This document shows positions 11,595 to 22,396 of a DNA stretch of 64,000 nt, piece after piece. The stretch is taken from the NCBI GenBank assembly GCA_014529385.2, contig CM043944.1, positions 77,271,884-77,335,883 of the forward strand. Reading direction: 5' to 3'. A program made the position numbers and the translations under genes. The DNA is from Adiantum capillus-veneris (Eukaryota > Streptophyta > Polypodiopsida > Polypodiales > Pteridaceae). The number at the start of each line of letters is the position of its first letter. Positions within the stretch are counted from its first letter, which is position 1. Under the pieces are notes generated by a model. That model was not told where the DNA came from. It made no database searches and saw nothing but the letters and a program-made list of their open reading frames with translations.

Positions 11595-12380
11595 CTACTT
11601 AACATTAGTTTTCATAGTAGGCCAAAAGAAATCACGACATAGGTTTTGAAAAGTAGCAGCAAATCCTCTATGTCTAGCATAGGGTGGTTTGTGCAACTCT
11701 TCAATGATCAATGTACGAAAAGGTTTAGCTACACACAGTTTTTGTTTGAAATAAAGAAAGTGTTCTTGAATAGTGTATTCCAAAAATGTGTGCATAGAGT
11801 TCTCTATCATATGCAACCATGTGGTTTTGAAATCATCATCTTGTGCATAAGTGTCAGGCATTGAATCAAATGAAGTACATGTAATGGTTGATAGATTATT
11901 AAGGGAGGGTCTTCGACTCAAAGCATCAGCTACAACATTATCCTTACTAGGTTGGTATTGAACGCTGGGTTGAAAACTTTGAATGAAGACAACCCACTTA
12001 ATATGTCTATCATCTAGTAAGGGTTGAGACAGTAAATACTTGATACTTTGTTGATCAATTTTGATGATTAAATCAACACCCATTAAATAATGTTTCCAAA
12101 TTTTCAAGGCATGTACAATAGCAGTCAACTCTTTGTCAAATGTACTAAATTTTGTTTCAAATGGTTTAAATTTACGACTTTCAAATGTGAGTGGATGGTT
12201 ATCTTGCATAATGACTACACTAATACCTTTTCCACTAGCATCAGTGACAGCGACAAAGAATGGTCAACCAAAATTAGGCAATTGCAATACTGCTGCATTT
12301 ATCAAAGCATTCTTGAGTGCATTAAAGGAAATTTCTTGAAAATTAGTCCATACATAAGGAGAATCTTTTTTAAATAGGAG
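11595..12380 (-). pseudogene. R2 RNase H and integrase zinc region, with RT C-terminus
   Basis: The right part (12264-12380) is the RT connection segment (FNALKNALINAAVLQLPNFG). RNase H follows: HPLTFESRKFKPFETKFSTF, ELTAIVHALKIWKHYLMG, KIDQQSIKYLLSQPLL, then SKDNVVADALSRRP. The segment ends in the integrase zinc region (HKPPYARHRGFAATFQNL, FFWPTMKTNV). The frame is open for 204 codons, which is long for a decayed copy. Confidence 0.87.
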
Positions 12381-12768
12381 GGTGCCTGGTCTCTCTCTCT
12401 TGTGGAGTTGGTATTTGATATTTGATTTATTATTGGTGCCAAAATTGGAGGGCCCTCTTTTACACTTTAGTTCCACTTAAGTAAAGAGTGGTACACACTA
12501 GTTATTGCATGACCCTCTTAGGGTGGGTTCTCGATGTCTTATTTACAAGGATCCATAGTGGCTTATTTCTAAAATACTGTGATAGGATAAAATGACACAG
12601 AATTATTATTTGCCGGTGCCTCCTCGTCAACTTCCACAGTTCCAATCTACAAACCATCATGCACTCACTGTTAGTAAAATTCAAATAGACATCACATAAT
12701 TAATCATTAAGCCAGCTATCGCAATTGCAATTAACTACATGCAATAGGAGGGTGCCCAGTCTCGTAAC
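12381..12768 (-). repeat. LTR fragment shared with 51600-51960
   Basis: On the minus strand it starts TGTTACGAGACTGGGCACCC. It aligns over about 340 bases with 51600-51960, including the words TTGGTGCCAAAA and TTATTGCATGA. An imperfect 21-base direct repeat (AATAGGAGGGTGCC..GTCTC) occurs at both ends, near 12374 and 12744. I read it as the beginning of a 5' LTR of the R2 family. Confidence 0.6.
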
Positions 12769-13222
12769 ATGTAACCATCTCTCCTTTTGGTCCTCTAATG
12801 GGCCCCGTGTTGAGATAAGTTTAGAAGCACTTATTACACATTGCTCTTTGGTAGACAATCTCCTTTTGGACCCCTATTAAGATGTAACCATCTCTTCTCT
12901 TGGTCCCCTATCGAGATAAGTCTAGAAGCACTTATTACACATTTCTCTTTGATAGACAATCTCCTTTTGGACCCCTATTGAGATGTACCATCTTTCATTT
13001 TGGTCCCCTGTTGAGATAAGTATAGAAGCACTTATTACACATTTGTCTTGGGTAGACAATCTCCTTTTGGACCCCTATTGATATGTAACCATCTCTCCTT
13101 TTGGTCCCCTGTTGAGATAGGTCTAGAAGCACATGTCTCTATTCTAACTCTTGTTCCCGTTCATTCTCCCACATTTAATGATCAGGTAAATATGAGAAAA
13201 TCATTTGGGTTAGCTAGATATT
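12769..13222 (-). repeat. R3 3' LTR fragment with 101-bp-type tandem repeats
   Basis: It consists of about 3.6 units of roughly 100-113 bp (unit starts near 12771, 12884, 12985, 13085). Each unit carries words such as CTCCTTTTGGACCCCTATTG and TCTAGAAGCACTTATTACAC. The right end (GAAAATCATTTGGGTTAGC) matches the start of the complete LTR at 17353-17380, but the final bases of the LTR are missing at the junction with the protease region. Confidence 0.85.
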
Positions 13223-13960
13223 TTGGAGGTAACTCACTAGGGATGTAATTAATGAAAACATCTTGGGATCCATTTAGAAAATTAGACAACTCTAATTCCT
13301 CTTGATTTCTTTATTGCTACTTATGAAAACATTGGAATCATTTACAGATTCTCCAACCAAAATCATATACGCAGGAGTAGAGCTTGTCATGGACTTATCA
13401 AAAGCAAGCGTATTTACTAGGGATATGGTGAAAGCAAGCGTATTTACTAGGGATATGGTGTTTTCCGACTCATTAGCATCTATGTGACTCATTAGCATCT
13501 ATGTGACTCATTAGCAAGCGTATTTACTAGGGATATGGTGTTTTCCGACTCATTAGCATCTATGTACATGTTTTTTTTTCATGTACGTGAAGTAGATTCT
13601 CTTTTTAGGAAACTTCATGTTGGCAGCCATGCGGTTGAACCATGGTGCCCCTAGGATAACATCCTCATGTTGGAGAGAAGAGATGAAGAAATATTCTTTG
13701 TCAACATAGCCTTGGATATGAAGCCTCAATTTCCCAATCAAGGCAGTAGCTGCGGCTTCTTGCCCCTTGAAGGCTCCACCGGCTACAACCACATCTCCAT
13801 CTCATGAGCTTGAATGCCTAACTTGGTGGCCAACTCCGTTGATATGGAATTTTGAGTAGAGCCAGGGTCAAACAAGATGAAGGAATCATGATCCCTTACC
13901 ATTCCCCAAGCATAGGAGAGAGGTGATCCTTTGCAATGAGCATCCTTTTTTGGAGCTCCG
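13223..13960 (-). pseudogene. R3 protease region
   Basis: The active-site region FDPGSTQNS lies near 13847-13888, in the DPG form also seen in R1. The segment EDVILGAPWFNRMAANMKF is at 13553-13792 and the protease/RT linker at 13223-13350. Between 13380 and 13560 short words (GCAAGCGTATTTACTAGGG, GACTCATTAGCATCTATG) are repeated two to three times, a local duplication. The frame is broken several times. Confidence 0.82.
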
Positions 13961-15324
13961 ATCCTAGAAGCTCTAGGAGTCTCATTGTCGCGAGTATTTA
14001 TTTTGGGGCAAGAATGGTAGCCATGTCCTTGCTCCCCACACTTAAAGCATTTGGGGTCCTTACAAAAAGCTCTAGCTCTTTAGAAGAGAGTTTATATTTA
14101 TCTTTGTAAACTTCCTTCTCCTTGGACCGATTGTTGTTGGGATTTCCTTGGGAAGAGTTTTGGGCATTGTTCTTCTCCTTTGCTTTATTTCGGTCCCTAG
14201 TTTCCGTGGGCAATAAAATTCCTCTTAGCCCCTTGTTGAAAATTGATTTGTGAAGTGACCATAGTATGGTGAATCACTTCAATGATAGTCCTAGGCCTTG
14301 AGAGGTGACATACGTGGACATATCTCAGGTAGTCGCACACAAAATTCTTGTTTTTGCTCGACAAAGTCTATCTTTTGAAAGACAGTAGCCTTGAGAAGTA
14401 AATCCCAAAAGTTTTCCACATATTTGTGGATAGACTCATGAGAGAGAAGCTTCAAACTGCACCATTCGGTGAGCACTTTGTCATTTGCATTGCTTGCAAG
14501 GAATTGCTTCATGATGGAAACTCGTAGATTTTTCCACATCTTTGGGGATTCACCATTTCCATGAAGGCTAGCCCACCATTGACGAGCCAGGTTTTGGAAG
14601 TGCATAGCTACATGGTGTAGCTTGGAGGACTCCATGAAGCCCTCATCTCCAAAGGCCGCATCAAATTGCTGGATGAAGACCAATACTTTGTCAGTAGCAC
14701 CAAAGGTGCCATCATAGGTGAGAAAAGAGATACTCTTTCCTCCCTCTTTGAACTTCTTAAGCTTTTGTGACCTTCTCCATGCAAGGTAAGATTTGTGATG
14801 TCCTCCCCTCTTGTATTCTCTGGGAGAATAGCCATAGCTTTAGTCGCCGGAAGAGGAGGAAGGTGAAGATGAAGGAGAAGAGGGTGACCTCTTTCTTACC
14901 CTTTTCTTCCTTTGTTTCCTCTCTTCCCTTTCGGAGTGACGAGAAGAACTGTGGGTTGACCGTTTCCTCTTGGGAGGAGTTGGCAATCGTCTAGACCGTC
15001 GTCTTCGTGGAGCCACATCTTCAGAGGAACTTAGGGATTCATTAATTTCTCGTTCTTTGGATTCCTCCTCTCGTATGGAGAGTGTCTTCTTTTGGGGGGC
15101 TCATCAAGAGGCCTCCTAAGCTATCTCTCCTCTTGGAGAGGAAGGGAAATCTCATAAGCACGAAGTTGTTGAGTAACTTCAGCTTGCAAAGCAGGGTTGC
15201 CCATAGCTTGATGCAACCTAATAACAAGATAATTGACAAACATGGGGGCATCATCATTAGCAGCTTCATGTGGAAAATCAAAGTTATCAATGTTCATTCT
15301 ACTCTCTTGGTTATTGTCAACCAT
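13961..15324 (-). pseudogene. R3 gag
   Basis: The start ATG is at 15324-15322 (MVDNNQESRMNIDNFDF). A TAG near 15121 ends the first part. The gag domain follows at 14291-14683 (MVFIQQFDAAFGDEGFMESS, HFQNLARQWWASL). A basic linker comes next, and then the zinc knuckle near 14010-14070, whose CX2CX4HX4C pattern is partly preserved (VGSKDMA in one frame, GEQGHGYHSC in another). Stops and frameshifts make it non-functional. Confidence 0.85.
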
Positions 15325-15737
15325 GTTAATTAAACTTATATGTTTACTTAGTGTATGCTTTGGCAATTCAAAACCTTAGTTGCTACTCCTCTTAGCCTTT
15401 GAAAATCAGCACTTAAGAATCTACACCCACGGCTTGAATTGGTTAATTATAGAGAGTATTGGAGTGGGTCTAACATAGCAAAATTGCCAAGGAATAGCTC
15501 CTTTTGGACTTCTTATGTCTCAATAATGGTAACGTCGTAGGCAAGTCTAAAAAGACCCCATTATTAAGACCAAAGCTCTCGAGGTGTGCACCATATCCCA
15601 CATAGTGAGCTCAACAAAACTGATAATAGATCTCGGTCCCACTTACCCTAATATAATTAACAAAATCAACCATTTATAGGCTACTTAAGGACCTCTCTTC
15701 TTAAGTAAGAAAAGAGAAACCAAATGCCTAATGCCAA
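15325..15737 (-). other. R3 leader with degenerate primer site
   Basis: Non-coding. It matches the R5 leader at 53811-54219. The primer site next to the LTR, at about 15725-15737, has diverged from the initiator-Met form. Confidence 0.65.
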
Positions 15738-17392
15738 TGTAATAGAAATGGTATATGAACTTTGAGAGTAGCGGAATTAGGCATTTGTATTATAGATTCT
15801 CCCATGAAGAGAGACTTGGTATAATACAATCTTTGCATTCCTTTGTGACCTTGGTGATGCTATGAAGATGGAAAGCTTCATGCATCACGAGCATAACATA
15901 AACTTTGTAGAAAGCATTAACTATCCCAAGCCTCGGCCTCAAGGCCTCAAACACCTTCGAAGGTGGAGAGAGCTAGCGGGGAATGAGGGTAGGGAAGAGG
16001 AAGAAGAAACATTCCGTAGAAAAAAGAAATAGTTCCTCACTTAACATCACTCTTATTGCTAGCATAAAGAATAGCATAGTAATGAAAATGGAGAAGATGG
16101 CAAGCTTAAGCATTGAATCATGGCTCTTGGTTGGATTTGCATTCCATAGCCAAGAGTGTTGGTGTAGGATCTCACTTCTCAACAAGCTTGGAGAAGGAGA
16201 TGGAGTTCCTCCACTTTCACCAAGTGAGAATGTGTAAAAAAATGAGTGTGTGAGAGAGTGTATACCCCCAAGCACACCCCTTCCTTGTAGCTCAAGCTTG
16301 AAGCTCATTGAACCCCTCTAAGCCTAGCCAATCACATGCATAATGCATTTCAAGCAACATGGGTAGCATTAGAACAAGTGTCCTCCTTACCTCTTTGAGA
16401 GAGAGAACTTGAAAATTGAACTAGAAGCTCATTGGACCCCTCTTTAGCCAAGCCAATAGGATTCAAGCACGCCATGTGGCTAAGGATAGGGAGAGATTGA
16501 CATGTGTCCATGTGCCCCTTGAAAAAGGGGATGCCCTTCGGGTGAGTGGAAGGTTAAGTCAAAGATTCCCCTTTGGTCTCTTTTTGACTCAAGCACCTTA
16601 CCCCCCATGCATGGGAAGCTTCTCAGGCATCAAGCATGACAAGCACCTTAGTCAGCAAGCACGACAAGCACCTCAAACACCTTACTCATCAAGGATGACA
16701 AGCACCTCAAGCACCTTAGTCACCAAGCATGACAAGCACCTTAGTCAATAAGCACGACAAGCACCTCAAGCTCGGGTCGGGTTCCCACCTCAATCTCAGT
16801 CCTAACTTGCCTAAGGTCCTAGGTCTAAGGACTTTTAACACTAACCTTTGGAGGTCTTTAATGAAGTTAACCTTAAGGTTTTTTAAGCTCCATTAGGTGC
16901 ATGTTGCTCTTTGATAGACTATTTCCTTTTGGACCCCTTTTCAGATGTAACCAACTCTCCTCTTGGTCCCCTGCTGAGATAAGTTTAGAGGCACTTATTA
17001 CACATTGCTCTTTGGTAGACAATCTCCTTTTGGACCCTTATTGAGATGTAACCATGTCTCCTCTTGGTCCCCTATCGAGATAAGCCTAGAAGCACTTATT
17101 ACACATTGCTCTTTGGTAGACAATCTCCTTTTGGACCCCTATTGAGATGTAACCATCTCTCGTTTTGGTCCCCTGTTGAGATAAGTCTAGAAGCACTTAT
17201 TACACATTGCTCTTTGGTAGACAATCTTCTTTTGGACCCCTATTGCAATGTAACCATCTCTCCGTTTGTTGAGATAGGTCTAGAAGCACATGTCTCTATT
17301 CTAACTCTTGTTCCCATTTATTCTCCCACATTAAATGATCAGTTTAATATGAGAAAATCATTTGGGTTAGCTAGATATTAGATTTTATGACA
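15738..17392 (-). repeat. R3 5' LTR (complete)
   Basis: 1655 bp with plus-strand ends TGTAATAG and TTATGACA. It is closely related to the R5 LTRs (52382-53810 and 59086-60743). Its U3 end holds four tandem units of 101 bp. Confidence 0.88.
16900..17300 (-). repeat. 101-bp tandem repeats in the R3 LTR
   Basis: The word GTAACC at the head of each unit occurs at 16947, 17048, 17149 and 17250, an exact 101-bp spacing. R5 LTRs carry two units. Tandem repeats in the U3 part of an LTR often act as promoter or enhancer elements; that role here is inference. Confidence 0.9.
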
Positions 17393-18402
17393 TATATATG
17401 ATCATGTTCATCCCCAAAATTTACTAGCTGATCTTAAAAATCTCCCTTTTGGATAATTGTTCTCGTTGTGACGTGCCTTTTCTAGACTCCTACATTTCTT
17501 GGTTGATGGATCCTTTTGTGGAGATTAAGATTGCCGATATTGCTAAACAATTTCTTTCCTTGAATCTAGTTTATCAGCTTTGGCCAAGTCCACCTTGACT
17601 TGTCATACCTCTTTCTTCAAGTGCTCCTTTGAGCCTTTTGCTCGTTCCTTGACTTCTATTCCTACATTGTCCTTATCAAATTCTATAACTGGGATTTCCT
17701 TCTTCAGAGCCTCTAAAGCCTTTGATAAAAGTTGTTGAATGGTTCTAGCATCTAAGCATTCTAGCATTCTAGCATTTCTACCATTCTCTTCTCTAAATCC
17801 TCGATGATTTGAGCTGCCAATGTTCGTTGTTCTTGACACTCATCCACTTCTTTGGGCTCTTTGTTTCTCCCACTTATGAGCCTCCTCACTTTGCTTCATT
17901 TGACTATATAGCTCATTTGGTAACCCTTCAATGACAACTCCAGCAATCCTAGTAGTGATCATATGCAATGGAACTCGCTTTGCCACCTTACCCTCGACCA
18001 CTTCATCTTTCAAATTATTTGGACATTGAGGTGCGAAGTGTTCATATTTTCCACATGTATAGCAATTGAAGTTATGTTCAGTAAAATTGACTCTATCTCA
18101 ATCCCTATTGGTAAAATTTGGATAGCGTCCTTTTCTTGCCATGTTGTTGGTATTGGCTCCATTCTCGGTATTCTCTGCTATCCTCTCTTGCTTAGCTGGT
18201 TCTAGATTTTTTAGAGTTATCATGGACCCATTCTTTTCTTCCTTAAAATAATGCATTTTGATTTTCCAGTTGTTCCATAGGTGTCCAAATGCTTTACAAT
18301 AAATGCATTAGAAACACTCATCAAATCTATGCTCTTTTGACTTGCATGTCATGCACCATGTCTCTACCTTCCCTACTAAGGTTTGGATTTGGATTTGGAT
18401 AT
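17393..18402 (-). pseudogene. D: gag fragment with three zinc knuckles (left part)
   Basis: On the minus strand, from the junction with T leftward, one frame reads three nucleic-acid-binding zinc knuckles: CMTCKSKEHRFDEC (about 18313-18355), the degenerate CIYCKAFGHLWNNW (about 18270-18312), and CYTCGKYEHFAPQC (about 18035-18078). A TAA sits between the first two and a TGA before the third. After the knuckles a coiled-coil-like charged segment leads to a 78-codon stretch rich in Lys/Glu (17603-17839). Two or more knuckles in gag is a gypsy-like trait. The pol part is absent; R3 abuts it at 17392. Confidence 0.72.
18398..18402. repeat. Target-site duplication of T (left copy)
   Basis: GATAT here and AATAT at 21523-21527 match in four of five bases, consistent with a slightly diverged target duplication. 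Confidence 0.65.
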
Positions 18403-18722
18403 TGTAAAGTGTGAGCTTTATCCTAGAATGTGAGTCAAGGAGAGAAGAGTGGAATTATCCCACATGCAGTGGTGCAATGCTGTAGAGCTACTCAAAGCTC
18501 ATTTCATGAATGAATAAACACAAGTCTATTTTGCATTACATCTCCCTTATTCATAGTGAGCTTGTGATGGCTTAGCAAATAATCATTATCGTGTTTATGA
18601 GTCCAAGTTAATTGATCTTGGAACCTAATTCGCTTGAGTGATAATCTAGCCAACACACACTCACTTGTGTGCGCGATGTTTCTCTTTAATCCCCCCTAGC
18701 TAGCATGATCCCATTCCCATCA
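18403..18722 (+). repeat. T 5' LTR
   Basis: Direct repeat of 21212-21522. It begins TGTAAAGTGTGAGCTTT and ends CCCATTCCCATCA. Confidence 0.93.
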
Positions 18723-18723
18723 A

Positions 18724-18737
18724 GTGGTATTAGAGCC
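18724..18737 (+). promoter_or_regulatory. T primer binding site (Met tRNA type)
   Basis: TGGTATTAGAGCCA follows the 5' LTR after two bases. It differs by one base from the initiator-Met site TGGTATCAGAGC. Confidence 0.88.
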
Positions 18738-19902
18738 AGGGGTATGCTAGCTAGGTTTGCTATTATGCATTTGTGTGCCACTGATTAGCATTTTCTCTTG
18801 CACCTCTTACTAATCAAGCTCTAACCTACCCATGTGTGGGCACGTCCTTGGTAGACCCAAGAGGCCTCTACCCTCCATGGACTAGCCAAGCTTGATTAGG
18901 GAGCATTAATTTTTTCATTAGCTTGCAATTAGCACATGCATTAGAAAATTACCTCTATGCTAAATTGAATGATTCAATTCCCCTCATTTAGAGTGCACTT
19001 TGACGTCAATTTTTGCATGATTTTATTCCCTTAATTACTCCACTCACTTGCTCATTATTAAAACACTTGCTTTGTGTGCTTTCATTTGAGACCTACATCA
19101 TTGAAATCTGTGTGCTTTAACATCCTAAATTAGTTTTGAGAACCTTGTGGTTAATCTTTGAAAATTTCTATAAGTCTGCAACAACTTAAAGATTATTAAA
19201 AAAAAATTCTGTGAGTGTAGAATCGATCTGTGTGTGTGAGTGTGGGAGAATTATTGCTCAATCACCAAAAGCAAGGAGATTTGTCTTTAGCAACACATGG
19301 GGAACAAGGTCAAAGGGAGGACGGACGCACGCTTCGGGCTTCATTATAGCCTATAACACTGTCGGGTCCGCCTTATGCATGACTACTTGCCCCTGCCTAT
19401 GAGTGTGCCCAATTACTCGCACATATGTGGATCATCATCATCTGCAGCATTTTTGTCTACTCAACTCGCGCCGCACTACTTGGGCCGCACTTGCGACTTG
19501 CTGCAATTTGCAAGTTGTATGCTCTACCTGACGACTACTGACCCCACCAACTTGCAATATGCAAAGAAGTTCTTTTTTTTGGGTAATTCTCATAAGCAGA
19601 GATTCCTATTGAGATTCGACACCTTCAAGCATGTGTTGGAGACACTTGCCGTTAAGCGGGAGTACCCACCGCTAGCAGGCTGACGGCACTTTTTGGTTTA
19701 GAATCAGTGTTATATATTTTAGCTCATACTCACACAAATCATGGGAAGCAAAGCCCAAGGCCTTTAAGGGCCCACTCCCATCGAAGTGCAGCAAAGCCAT
19801 AAAGCCTTCATTAAGTTTGGAACATTCAAGCACTTCCGCATCAAGCCTCTTCATTTGTGAAGAGGGGATTCACCACCGGTCAAGAGGAGCTTCGCAAGAG
19901 GA

Positions 19903-19970
<68 letters not shown>

Positions 19971-20116
19971 AAAACTCTCGAAATCTTGCAGCCAAGCACG
20001 ATAACTTGCAAATAAAATTTAAAAATATATTATCTCATAAGGGATATTTATGCTCATGTAAAGAGGTAGACACTGGCTAGGAGAGTCTCCTAAGCTAAGA
20101 CCCCTCTATTAGCGCA
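18738..20116 (+). other. T leader, unusually long
   Basis: About 1.4 kb between the primer site and the gag ATG. It contains a (CT)n tract at 19906-19969 and small ORFs (19211-19402, 19375-19683) that I do not recognise. Copia leaders are normally much shorter. Confidence 0.65.
19906..19969. repeat. (CT)n microsatellite
   Basis: About 31 uninterrupted CT units in the T leader. Confidence 0.97.
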
Positions 20117-20974
20117 ATGGAAGAGAAGGGACTTGGTAAATTTAACGGGGAGGGCTTTCATACTTGGCAAGCCAAGTTGAAAGGCTACTTAATGAAAAAG
20201 CAATTGTGGGGAGTAGTCAAGCCAACACTCATTGATCCGACATCTACTATTGGTGCACAAGTACTGACACGAGCTATGAGTGCACAAAATCAAGCCAAGG
20301 ACGAGAAAACATTAGGAATCATAATCAGTGCACTTCATGACAATTATGTGCACTTTTTTTATGATTGTGATACCTCATCAGCTGCATGGGAAGCACTAAA
20401 AAAAACCTTTGGAGTAAGGAAAAAGAAAAGCAAAGTGAGCTTAAAGAAAGATCTACACAAATTTCAAATGGGACATAACAAAGATATTGCAAGCTTGGTC
20501 AATCGCCTCAAAAGCATGACCACATAGCTAGCTTATGTAAACATTGCAGTACCAGAGGAGGACAAAATTGCAGTTGTTCTAGAAGCCTTACCACATAGCT
20601 TTGACCAGATCATGACCATCATTGAGGAGAAGGATCCAATACCAGATTTTCAAGATGCCATCAACTCTTTAATGTCCGAGGAGAAGAAGCAAGGGAGGAA
20701 TTCTTCTTCAAGGGAAGGAACTTTTGCAGTTGGCAATGGTAACATGACTTGTTTCAAGTGTGGCAAAGAAGGACACATAGAAAAGGATTGCCTAGCATCA
20801 AAGACTTGCAGCATTTGCAGGAAGAATGGTCACCTTCCTTCCAAGTGTTTCAAAAGGGACAGAGGCAACACCAGAAGAAATTTAAGGCCCAAAGTGTATT
20901 TGGCAGAAGATGACAAAGATGAAGATGAAGAGGAAGGTGGAAATACCCTTCTAGTCTATGAAGACATTCTCTAG
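20117..20974 (+). pseudogene. T gag (copia-type), one in-frame stop
   Basis: The frame starts MEEKGLGKFNGEGFHTWQAK, a copia gag N-terminus, and runs 136 codons to a TAG at about 20525-20527. It continues in the same frame with LAYVNIAVPEEDKIAVVLEA to a stop at 20972-20974, about 285 residues in all. Near the C-terminus are two zinc knuckles, CFKCGKEGHIEKDC and CSICRKNGHLPSKC, followed by an acidic tail (AEDDKDEDEEEGG). Gag builds the particle and binds RNA. Only one disabling change is visible, so the copy is fairly young. Confidence 0.92.
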
Positions 20975-21211
20975 CTTTTTTTTTTGCCTTTCCCTTTCAG
21001 TTGTATTTGTTTGGAGATAGCTTGACTAGCTTGGTCTCATTTTTATACATATGTTTGAGGAGAGGTGTTTATCTCTTGGATTAGAGATAGTTTGTCTCAT
21101 GGATTGGGGATGGTCTCTTGGATTGGAGATGTTCTTTTGCTCCTGGATTGGAGTGTCCCAAAGATGTTAGTTTTCTTCATTTTCTTCCTAGTCCAACCCC
21201 AAGGGGAAAAT

Positions 21212-21522
21212 TGTAAAGTGTGAGCTTTGTCCTAGAATGTGAGTCAAGGAGAGAAGAGTGGAATTATTCCACATGTAGTGGTGCAAGGTTGTAGATCTAT
21301 TGAAAGATCATTTCATGAATGAATAAACACAAATCTATTTTGCATTACATCTCCTTGTTCATGGTGAGCTTGTGATGGCTTAGCAAATACTTAAGATCGT
21401 GTTTATGAGTCCATTGATCTTGGAACCTTATTTGCTTGAGTGATAATCTAGCCAAAACACTCACTTGTGTGCATGATGTTTCTCTTTCATCCACCCTAGC
21501 TAGCACGATCCCATTCCCATCA
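21212..21522 (+). repeat. T 3' LTR
   Basis: Direct repeat of 18403-18722, preceded by the purine-rich tract AAGGGGAAAAT at 21201-21211. Confidence 0.93.
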
Positions 21523-22396
21523 AATATTTCATATATTTGCTTGAATTGTACCCCGATCTTTTTGGTCCATGCTCCCTTCTTTGTACTCTTGGACTGGTCC
21601 TCCAACTCACTATCCAAAGATCTGGAGCTAACACTGGACCCTTCAATTGATGATTTCACTATCACTAGGACTCTCCCTTCCCTTGGGGCTCTTATCTTCC
21701 TTGGTTTGTTGTGCTAACGGCAGAGCTCTTTGCACCATACCGTTAAATTTTTGAGTTGGAAAGATACCTCTTGCTCTCTTAATTTCTTTTAGAAACCATG
21801 CAGGCATGCATTTTTCTAATGGTGGTTCATTCAATTGCCTTAACCTTTTCCACAAAACTCTTGACAGATAGCTTACTCTGTTTGATCTTGTCCAATTCAC
21901 AAAGAATGTCCTCGTTCATGTGATTTTCACTATATTCCAGCAGGAATGCCTTGTTCAGCTTACTATAAGTTCAAAGCTTACATGCTAGATAATGGTAGTA
22001 CCACTTCCTTGTTGTGTCCTTCAAGATTTGTGCAGATTACTCTACCTATTCATCTTCATCGATATCCTTCATATCATCATATTGTTCAAAGGCATGTATA
22101 TGAACATATGGATCATCCTTTCTGCTCTGTTTGAAGGTTGGAAACACCATAATCATATCACTCGATCATTCCCCATATCTAAATATGTGATGATCAGATT
22201 AATTTTCTTTGTGTTTGGACTTCTCCTTGTGATTTGATTTTCCTTTCTCGATGTCTATGCTTGATATAATGATCCGTGTTTGCTTTCCATCTGTCATTGT
22301 ATTTATCAAATTTTTTTTATCGTATCAGGTTCATCCCTTTGTTTTGTGTGTGATCCAGCTCTTCTACTATATCTACTAGCATCACTGACACCCGTT
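21523..22396 (-). pseudogene. D: gag fragment (middle part)
   Basis: The minus strand carries a decayed coding region upstream of the zinc knuckles. An 85-codon ORF at 21643-21900 is Lys/Arg rich (LRQLNEPPLEKCMPAWFLKE), followed by a Ser/Lys-rich stretch toward T. I see no diagnostic domain. The orientation and the position between T and A make it the same gag as 17393-18402. Confidence 0.55.

Larger units (their letters stand above)
10746..12768 (-). mobile_element. R2: truncated Ty3/gypsy element of a second family
   Basis: From right to left the minus strand holds an LTR fragment (12381-12768), the very end of RT (12264-12380), RNase H, and integrase up to its C-terminal GPF-type region, which stops at about 10750. 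Gag, protease and most of RT are missing, with the LTR fragment joined straight to RT. The protein sequence is clearly different from R1, R3 and R5. Confidence 0.8.
12769..17392 (-). mobile_element. R3: chromovirus deletion derivative (LTR-gag-PR only)
   Basis: Minus-strand relative of R1 and R5. A full 5' LTR (15738-17392), leader, gag and protease are recognisable. RT, RNase H, integrase and the chromodomain are absent. Instead the protease/RT linker at 13223 is joined to the outer end of a second LTR copy (12769-13222). That LTR copy lacks its last bases and is cut off at its left side. The element cannot move by itself. Confidence 0.85.
18403..21522 (+). mobile_element. T: copia-like element carrying gag but no pol (TR-GAG type)
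   Basis: The element is 3120 bp with LTRs of 320 and 311 bp, TG...CA ends and a primer site at the left. It contains a copia-type gag ORF and a purine tract (CCCCAAGGGGAAAA) directly before the right LTR. After the gag stop only about 220 bases remain, so protease, integrase and RT were never present or were removed cleanly. Non-autonomous elements with gag only have been described in plants as TR-GAG. The gag holds one stop codon. T is inserted in the D gag fragment. Confidence 0.88.

Noticed and set aside
12769-13130. Tandem repeat array considered as a CRISPR or centromere satellite
   Set aside because: The same 101-bp units occur at a fixed place in LTRs of one retroelement family, and there are no spacers between units.
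16476-16751. ORF with repeated SSLVTKHDKHLSQ-like words in the R3 LTR
   Set aside because: It reflects a short degenerate repeat (AAGCACGACAAGCACCT and variants) within the LTR, not a gene.
16900-17300. Possible satellite array independent of transposons
   Set aside because: Lies wholly inside the R3 LTR, and R5 has the same units in the same place.
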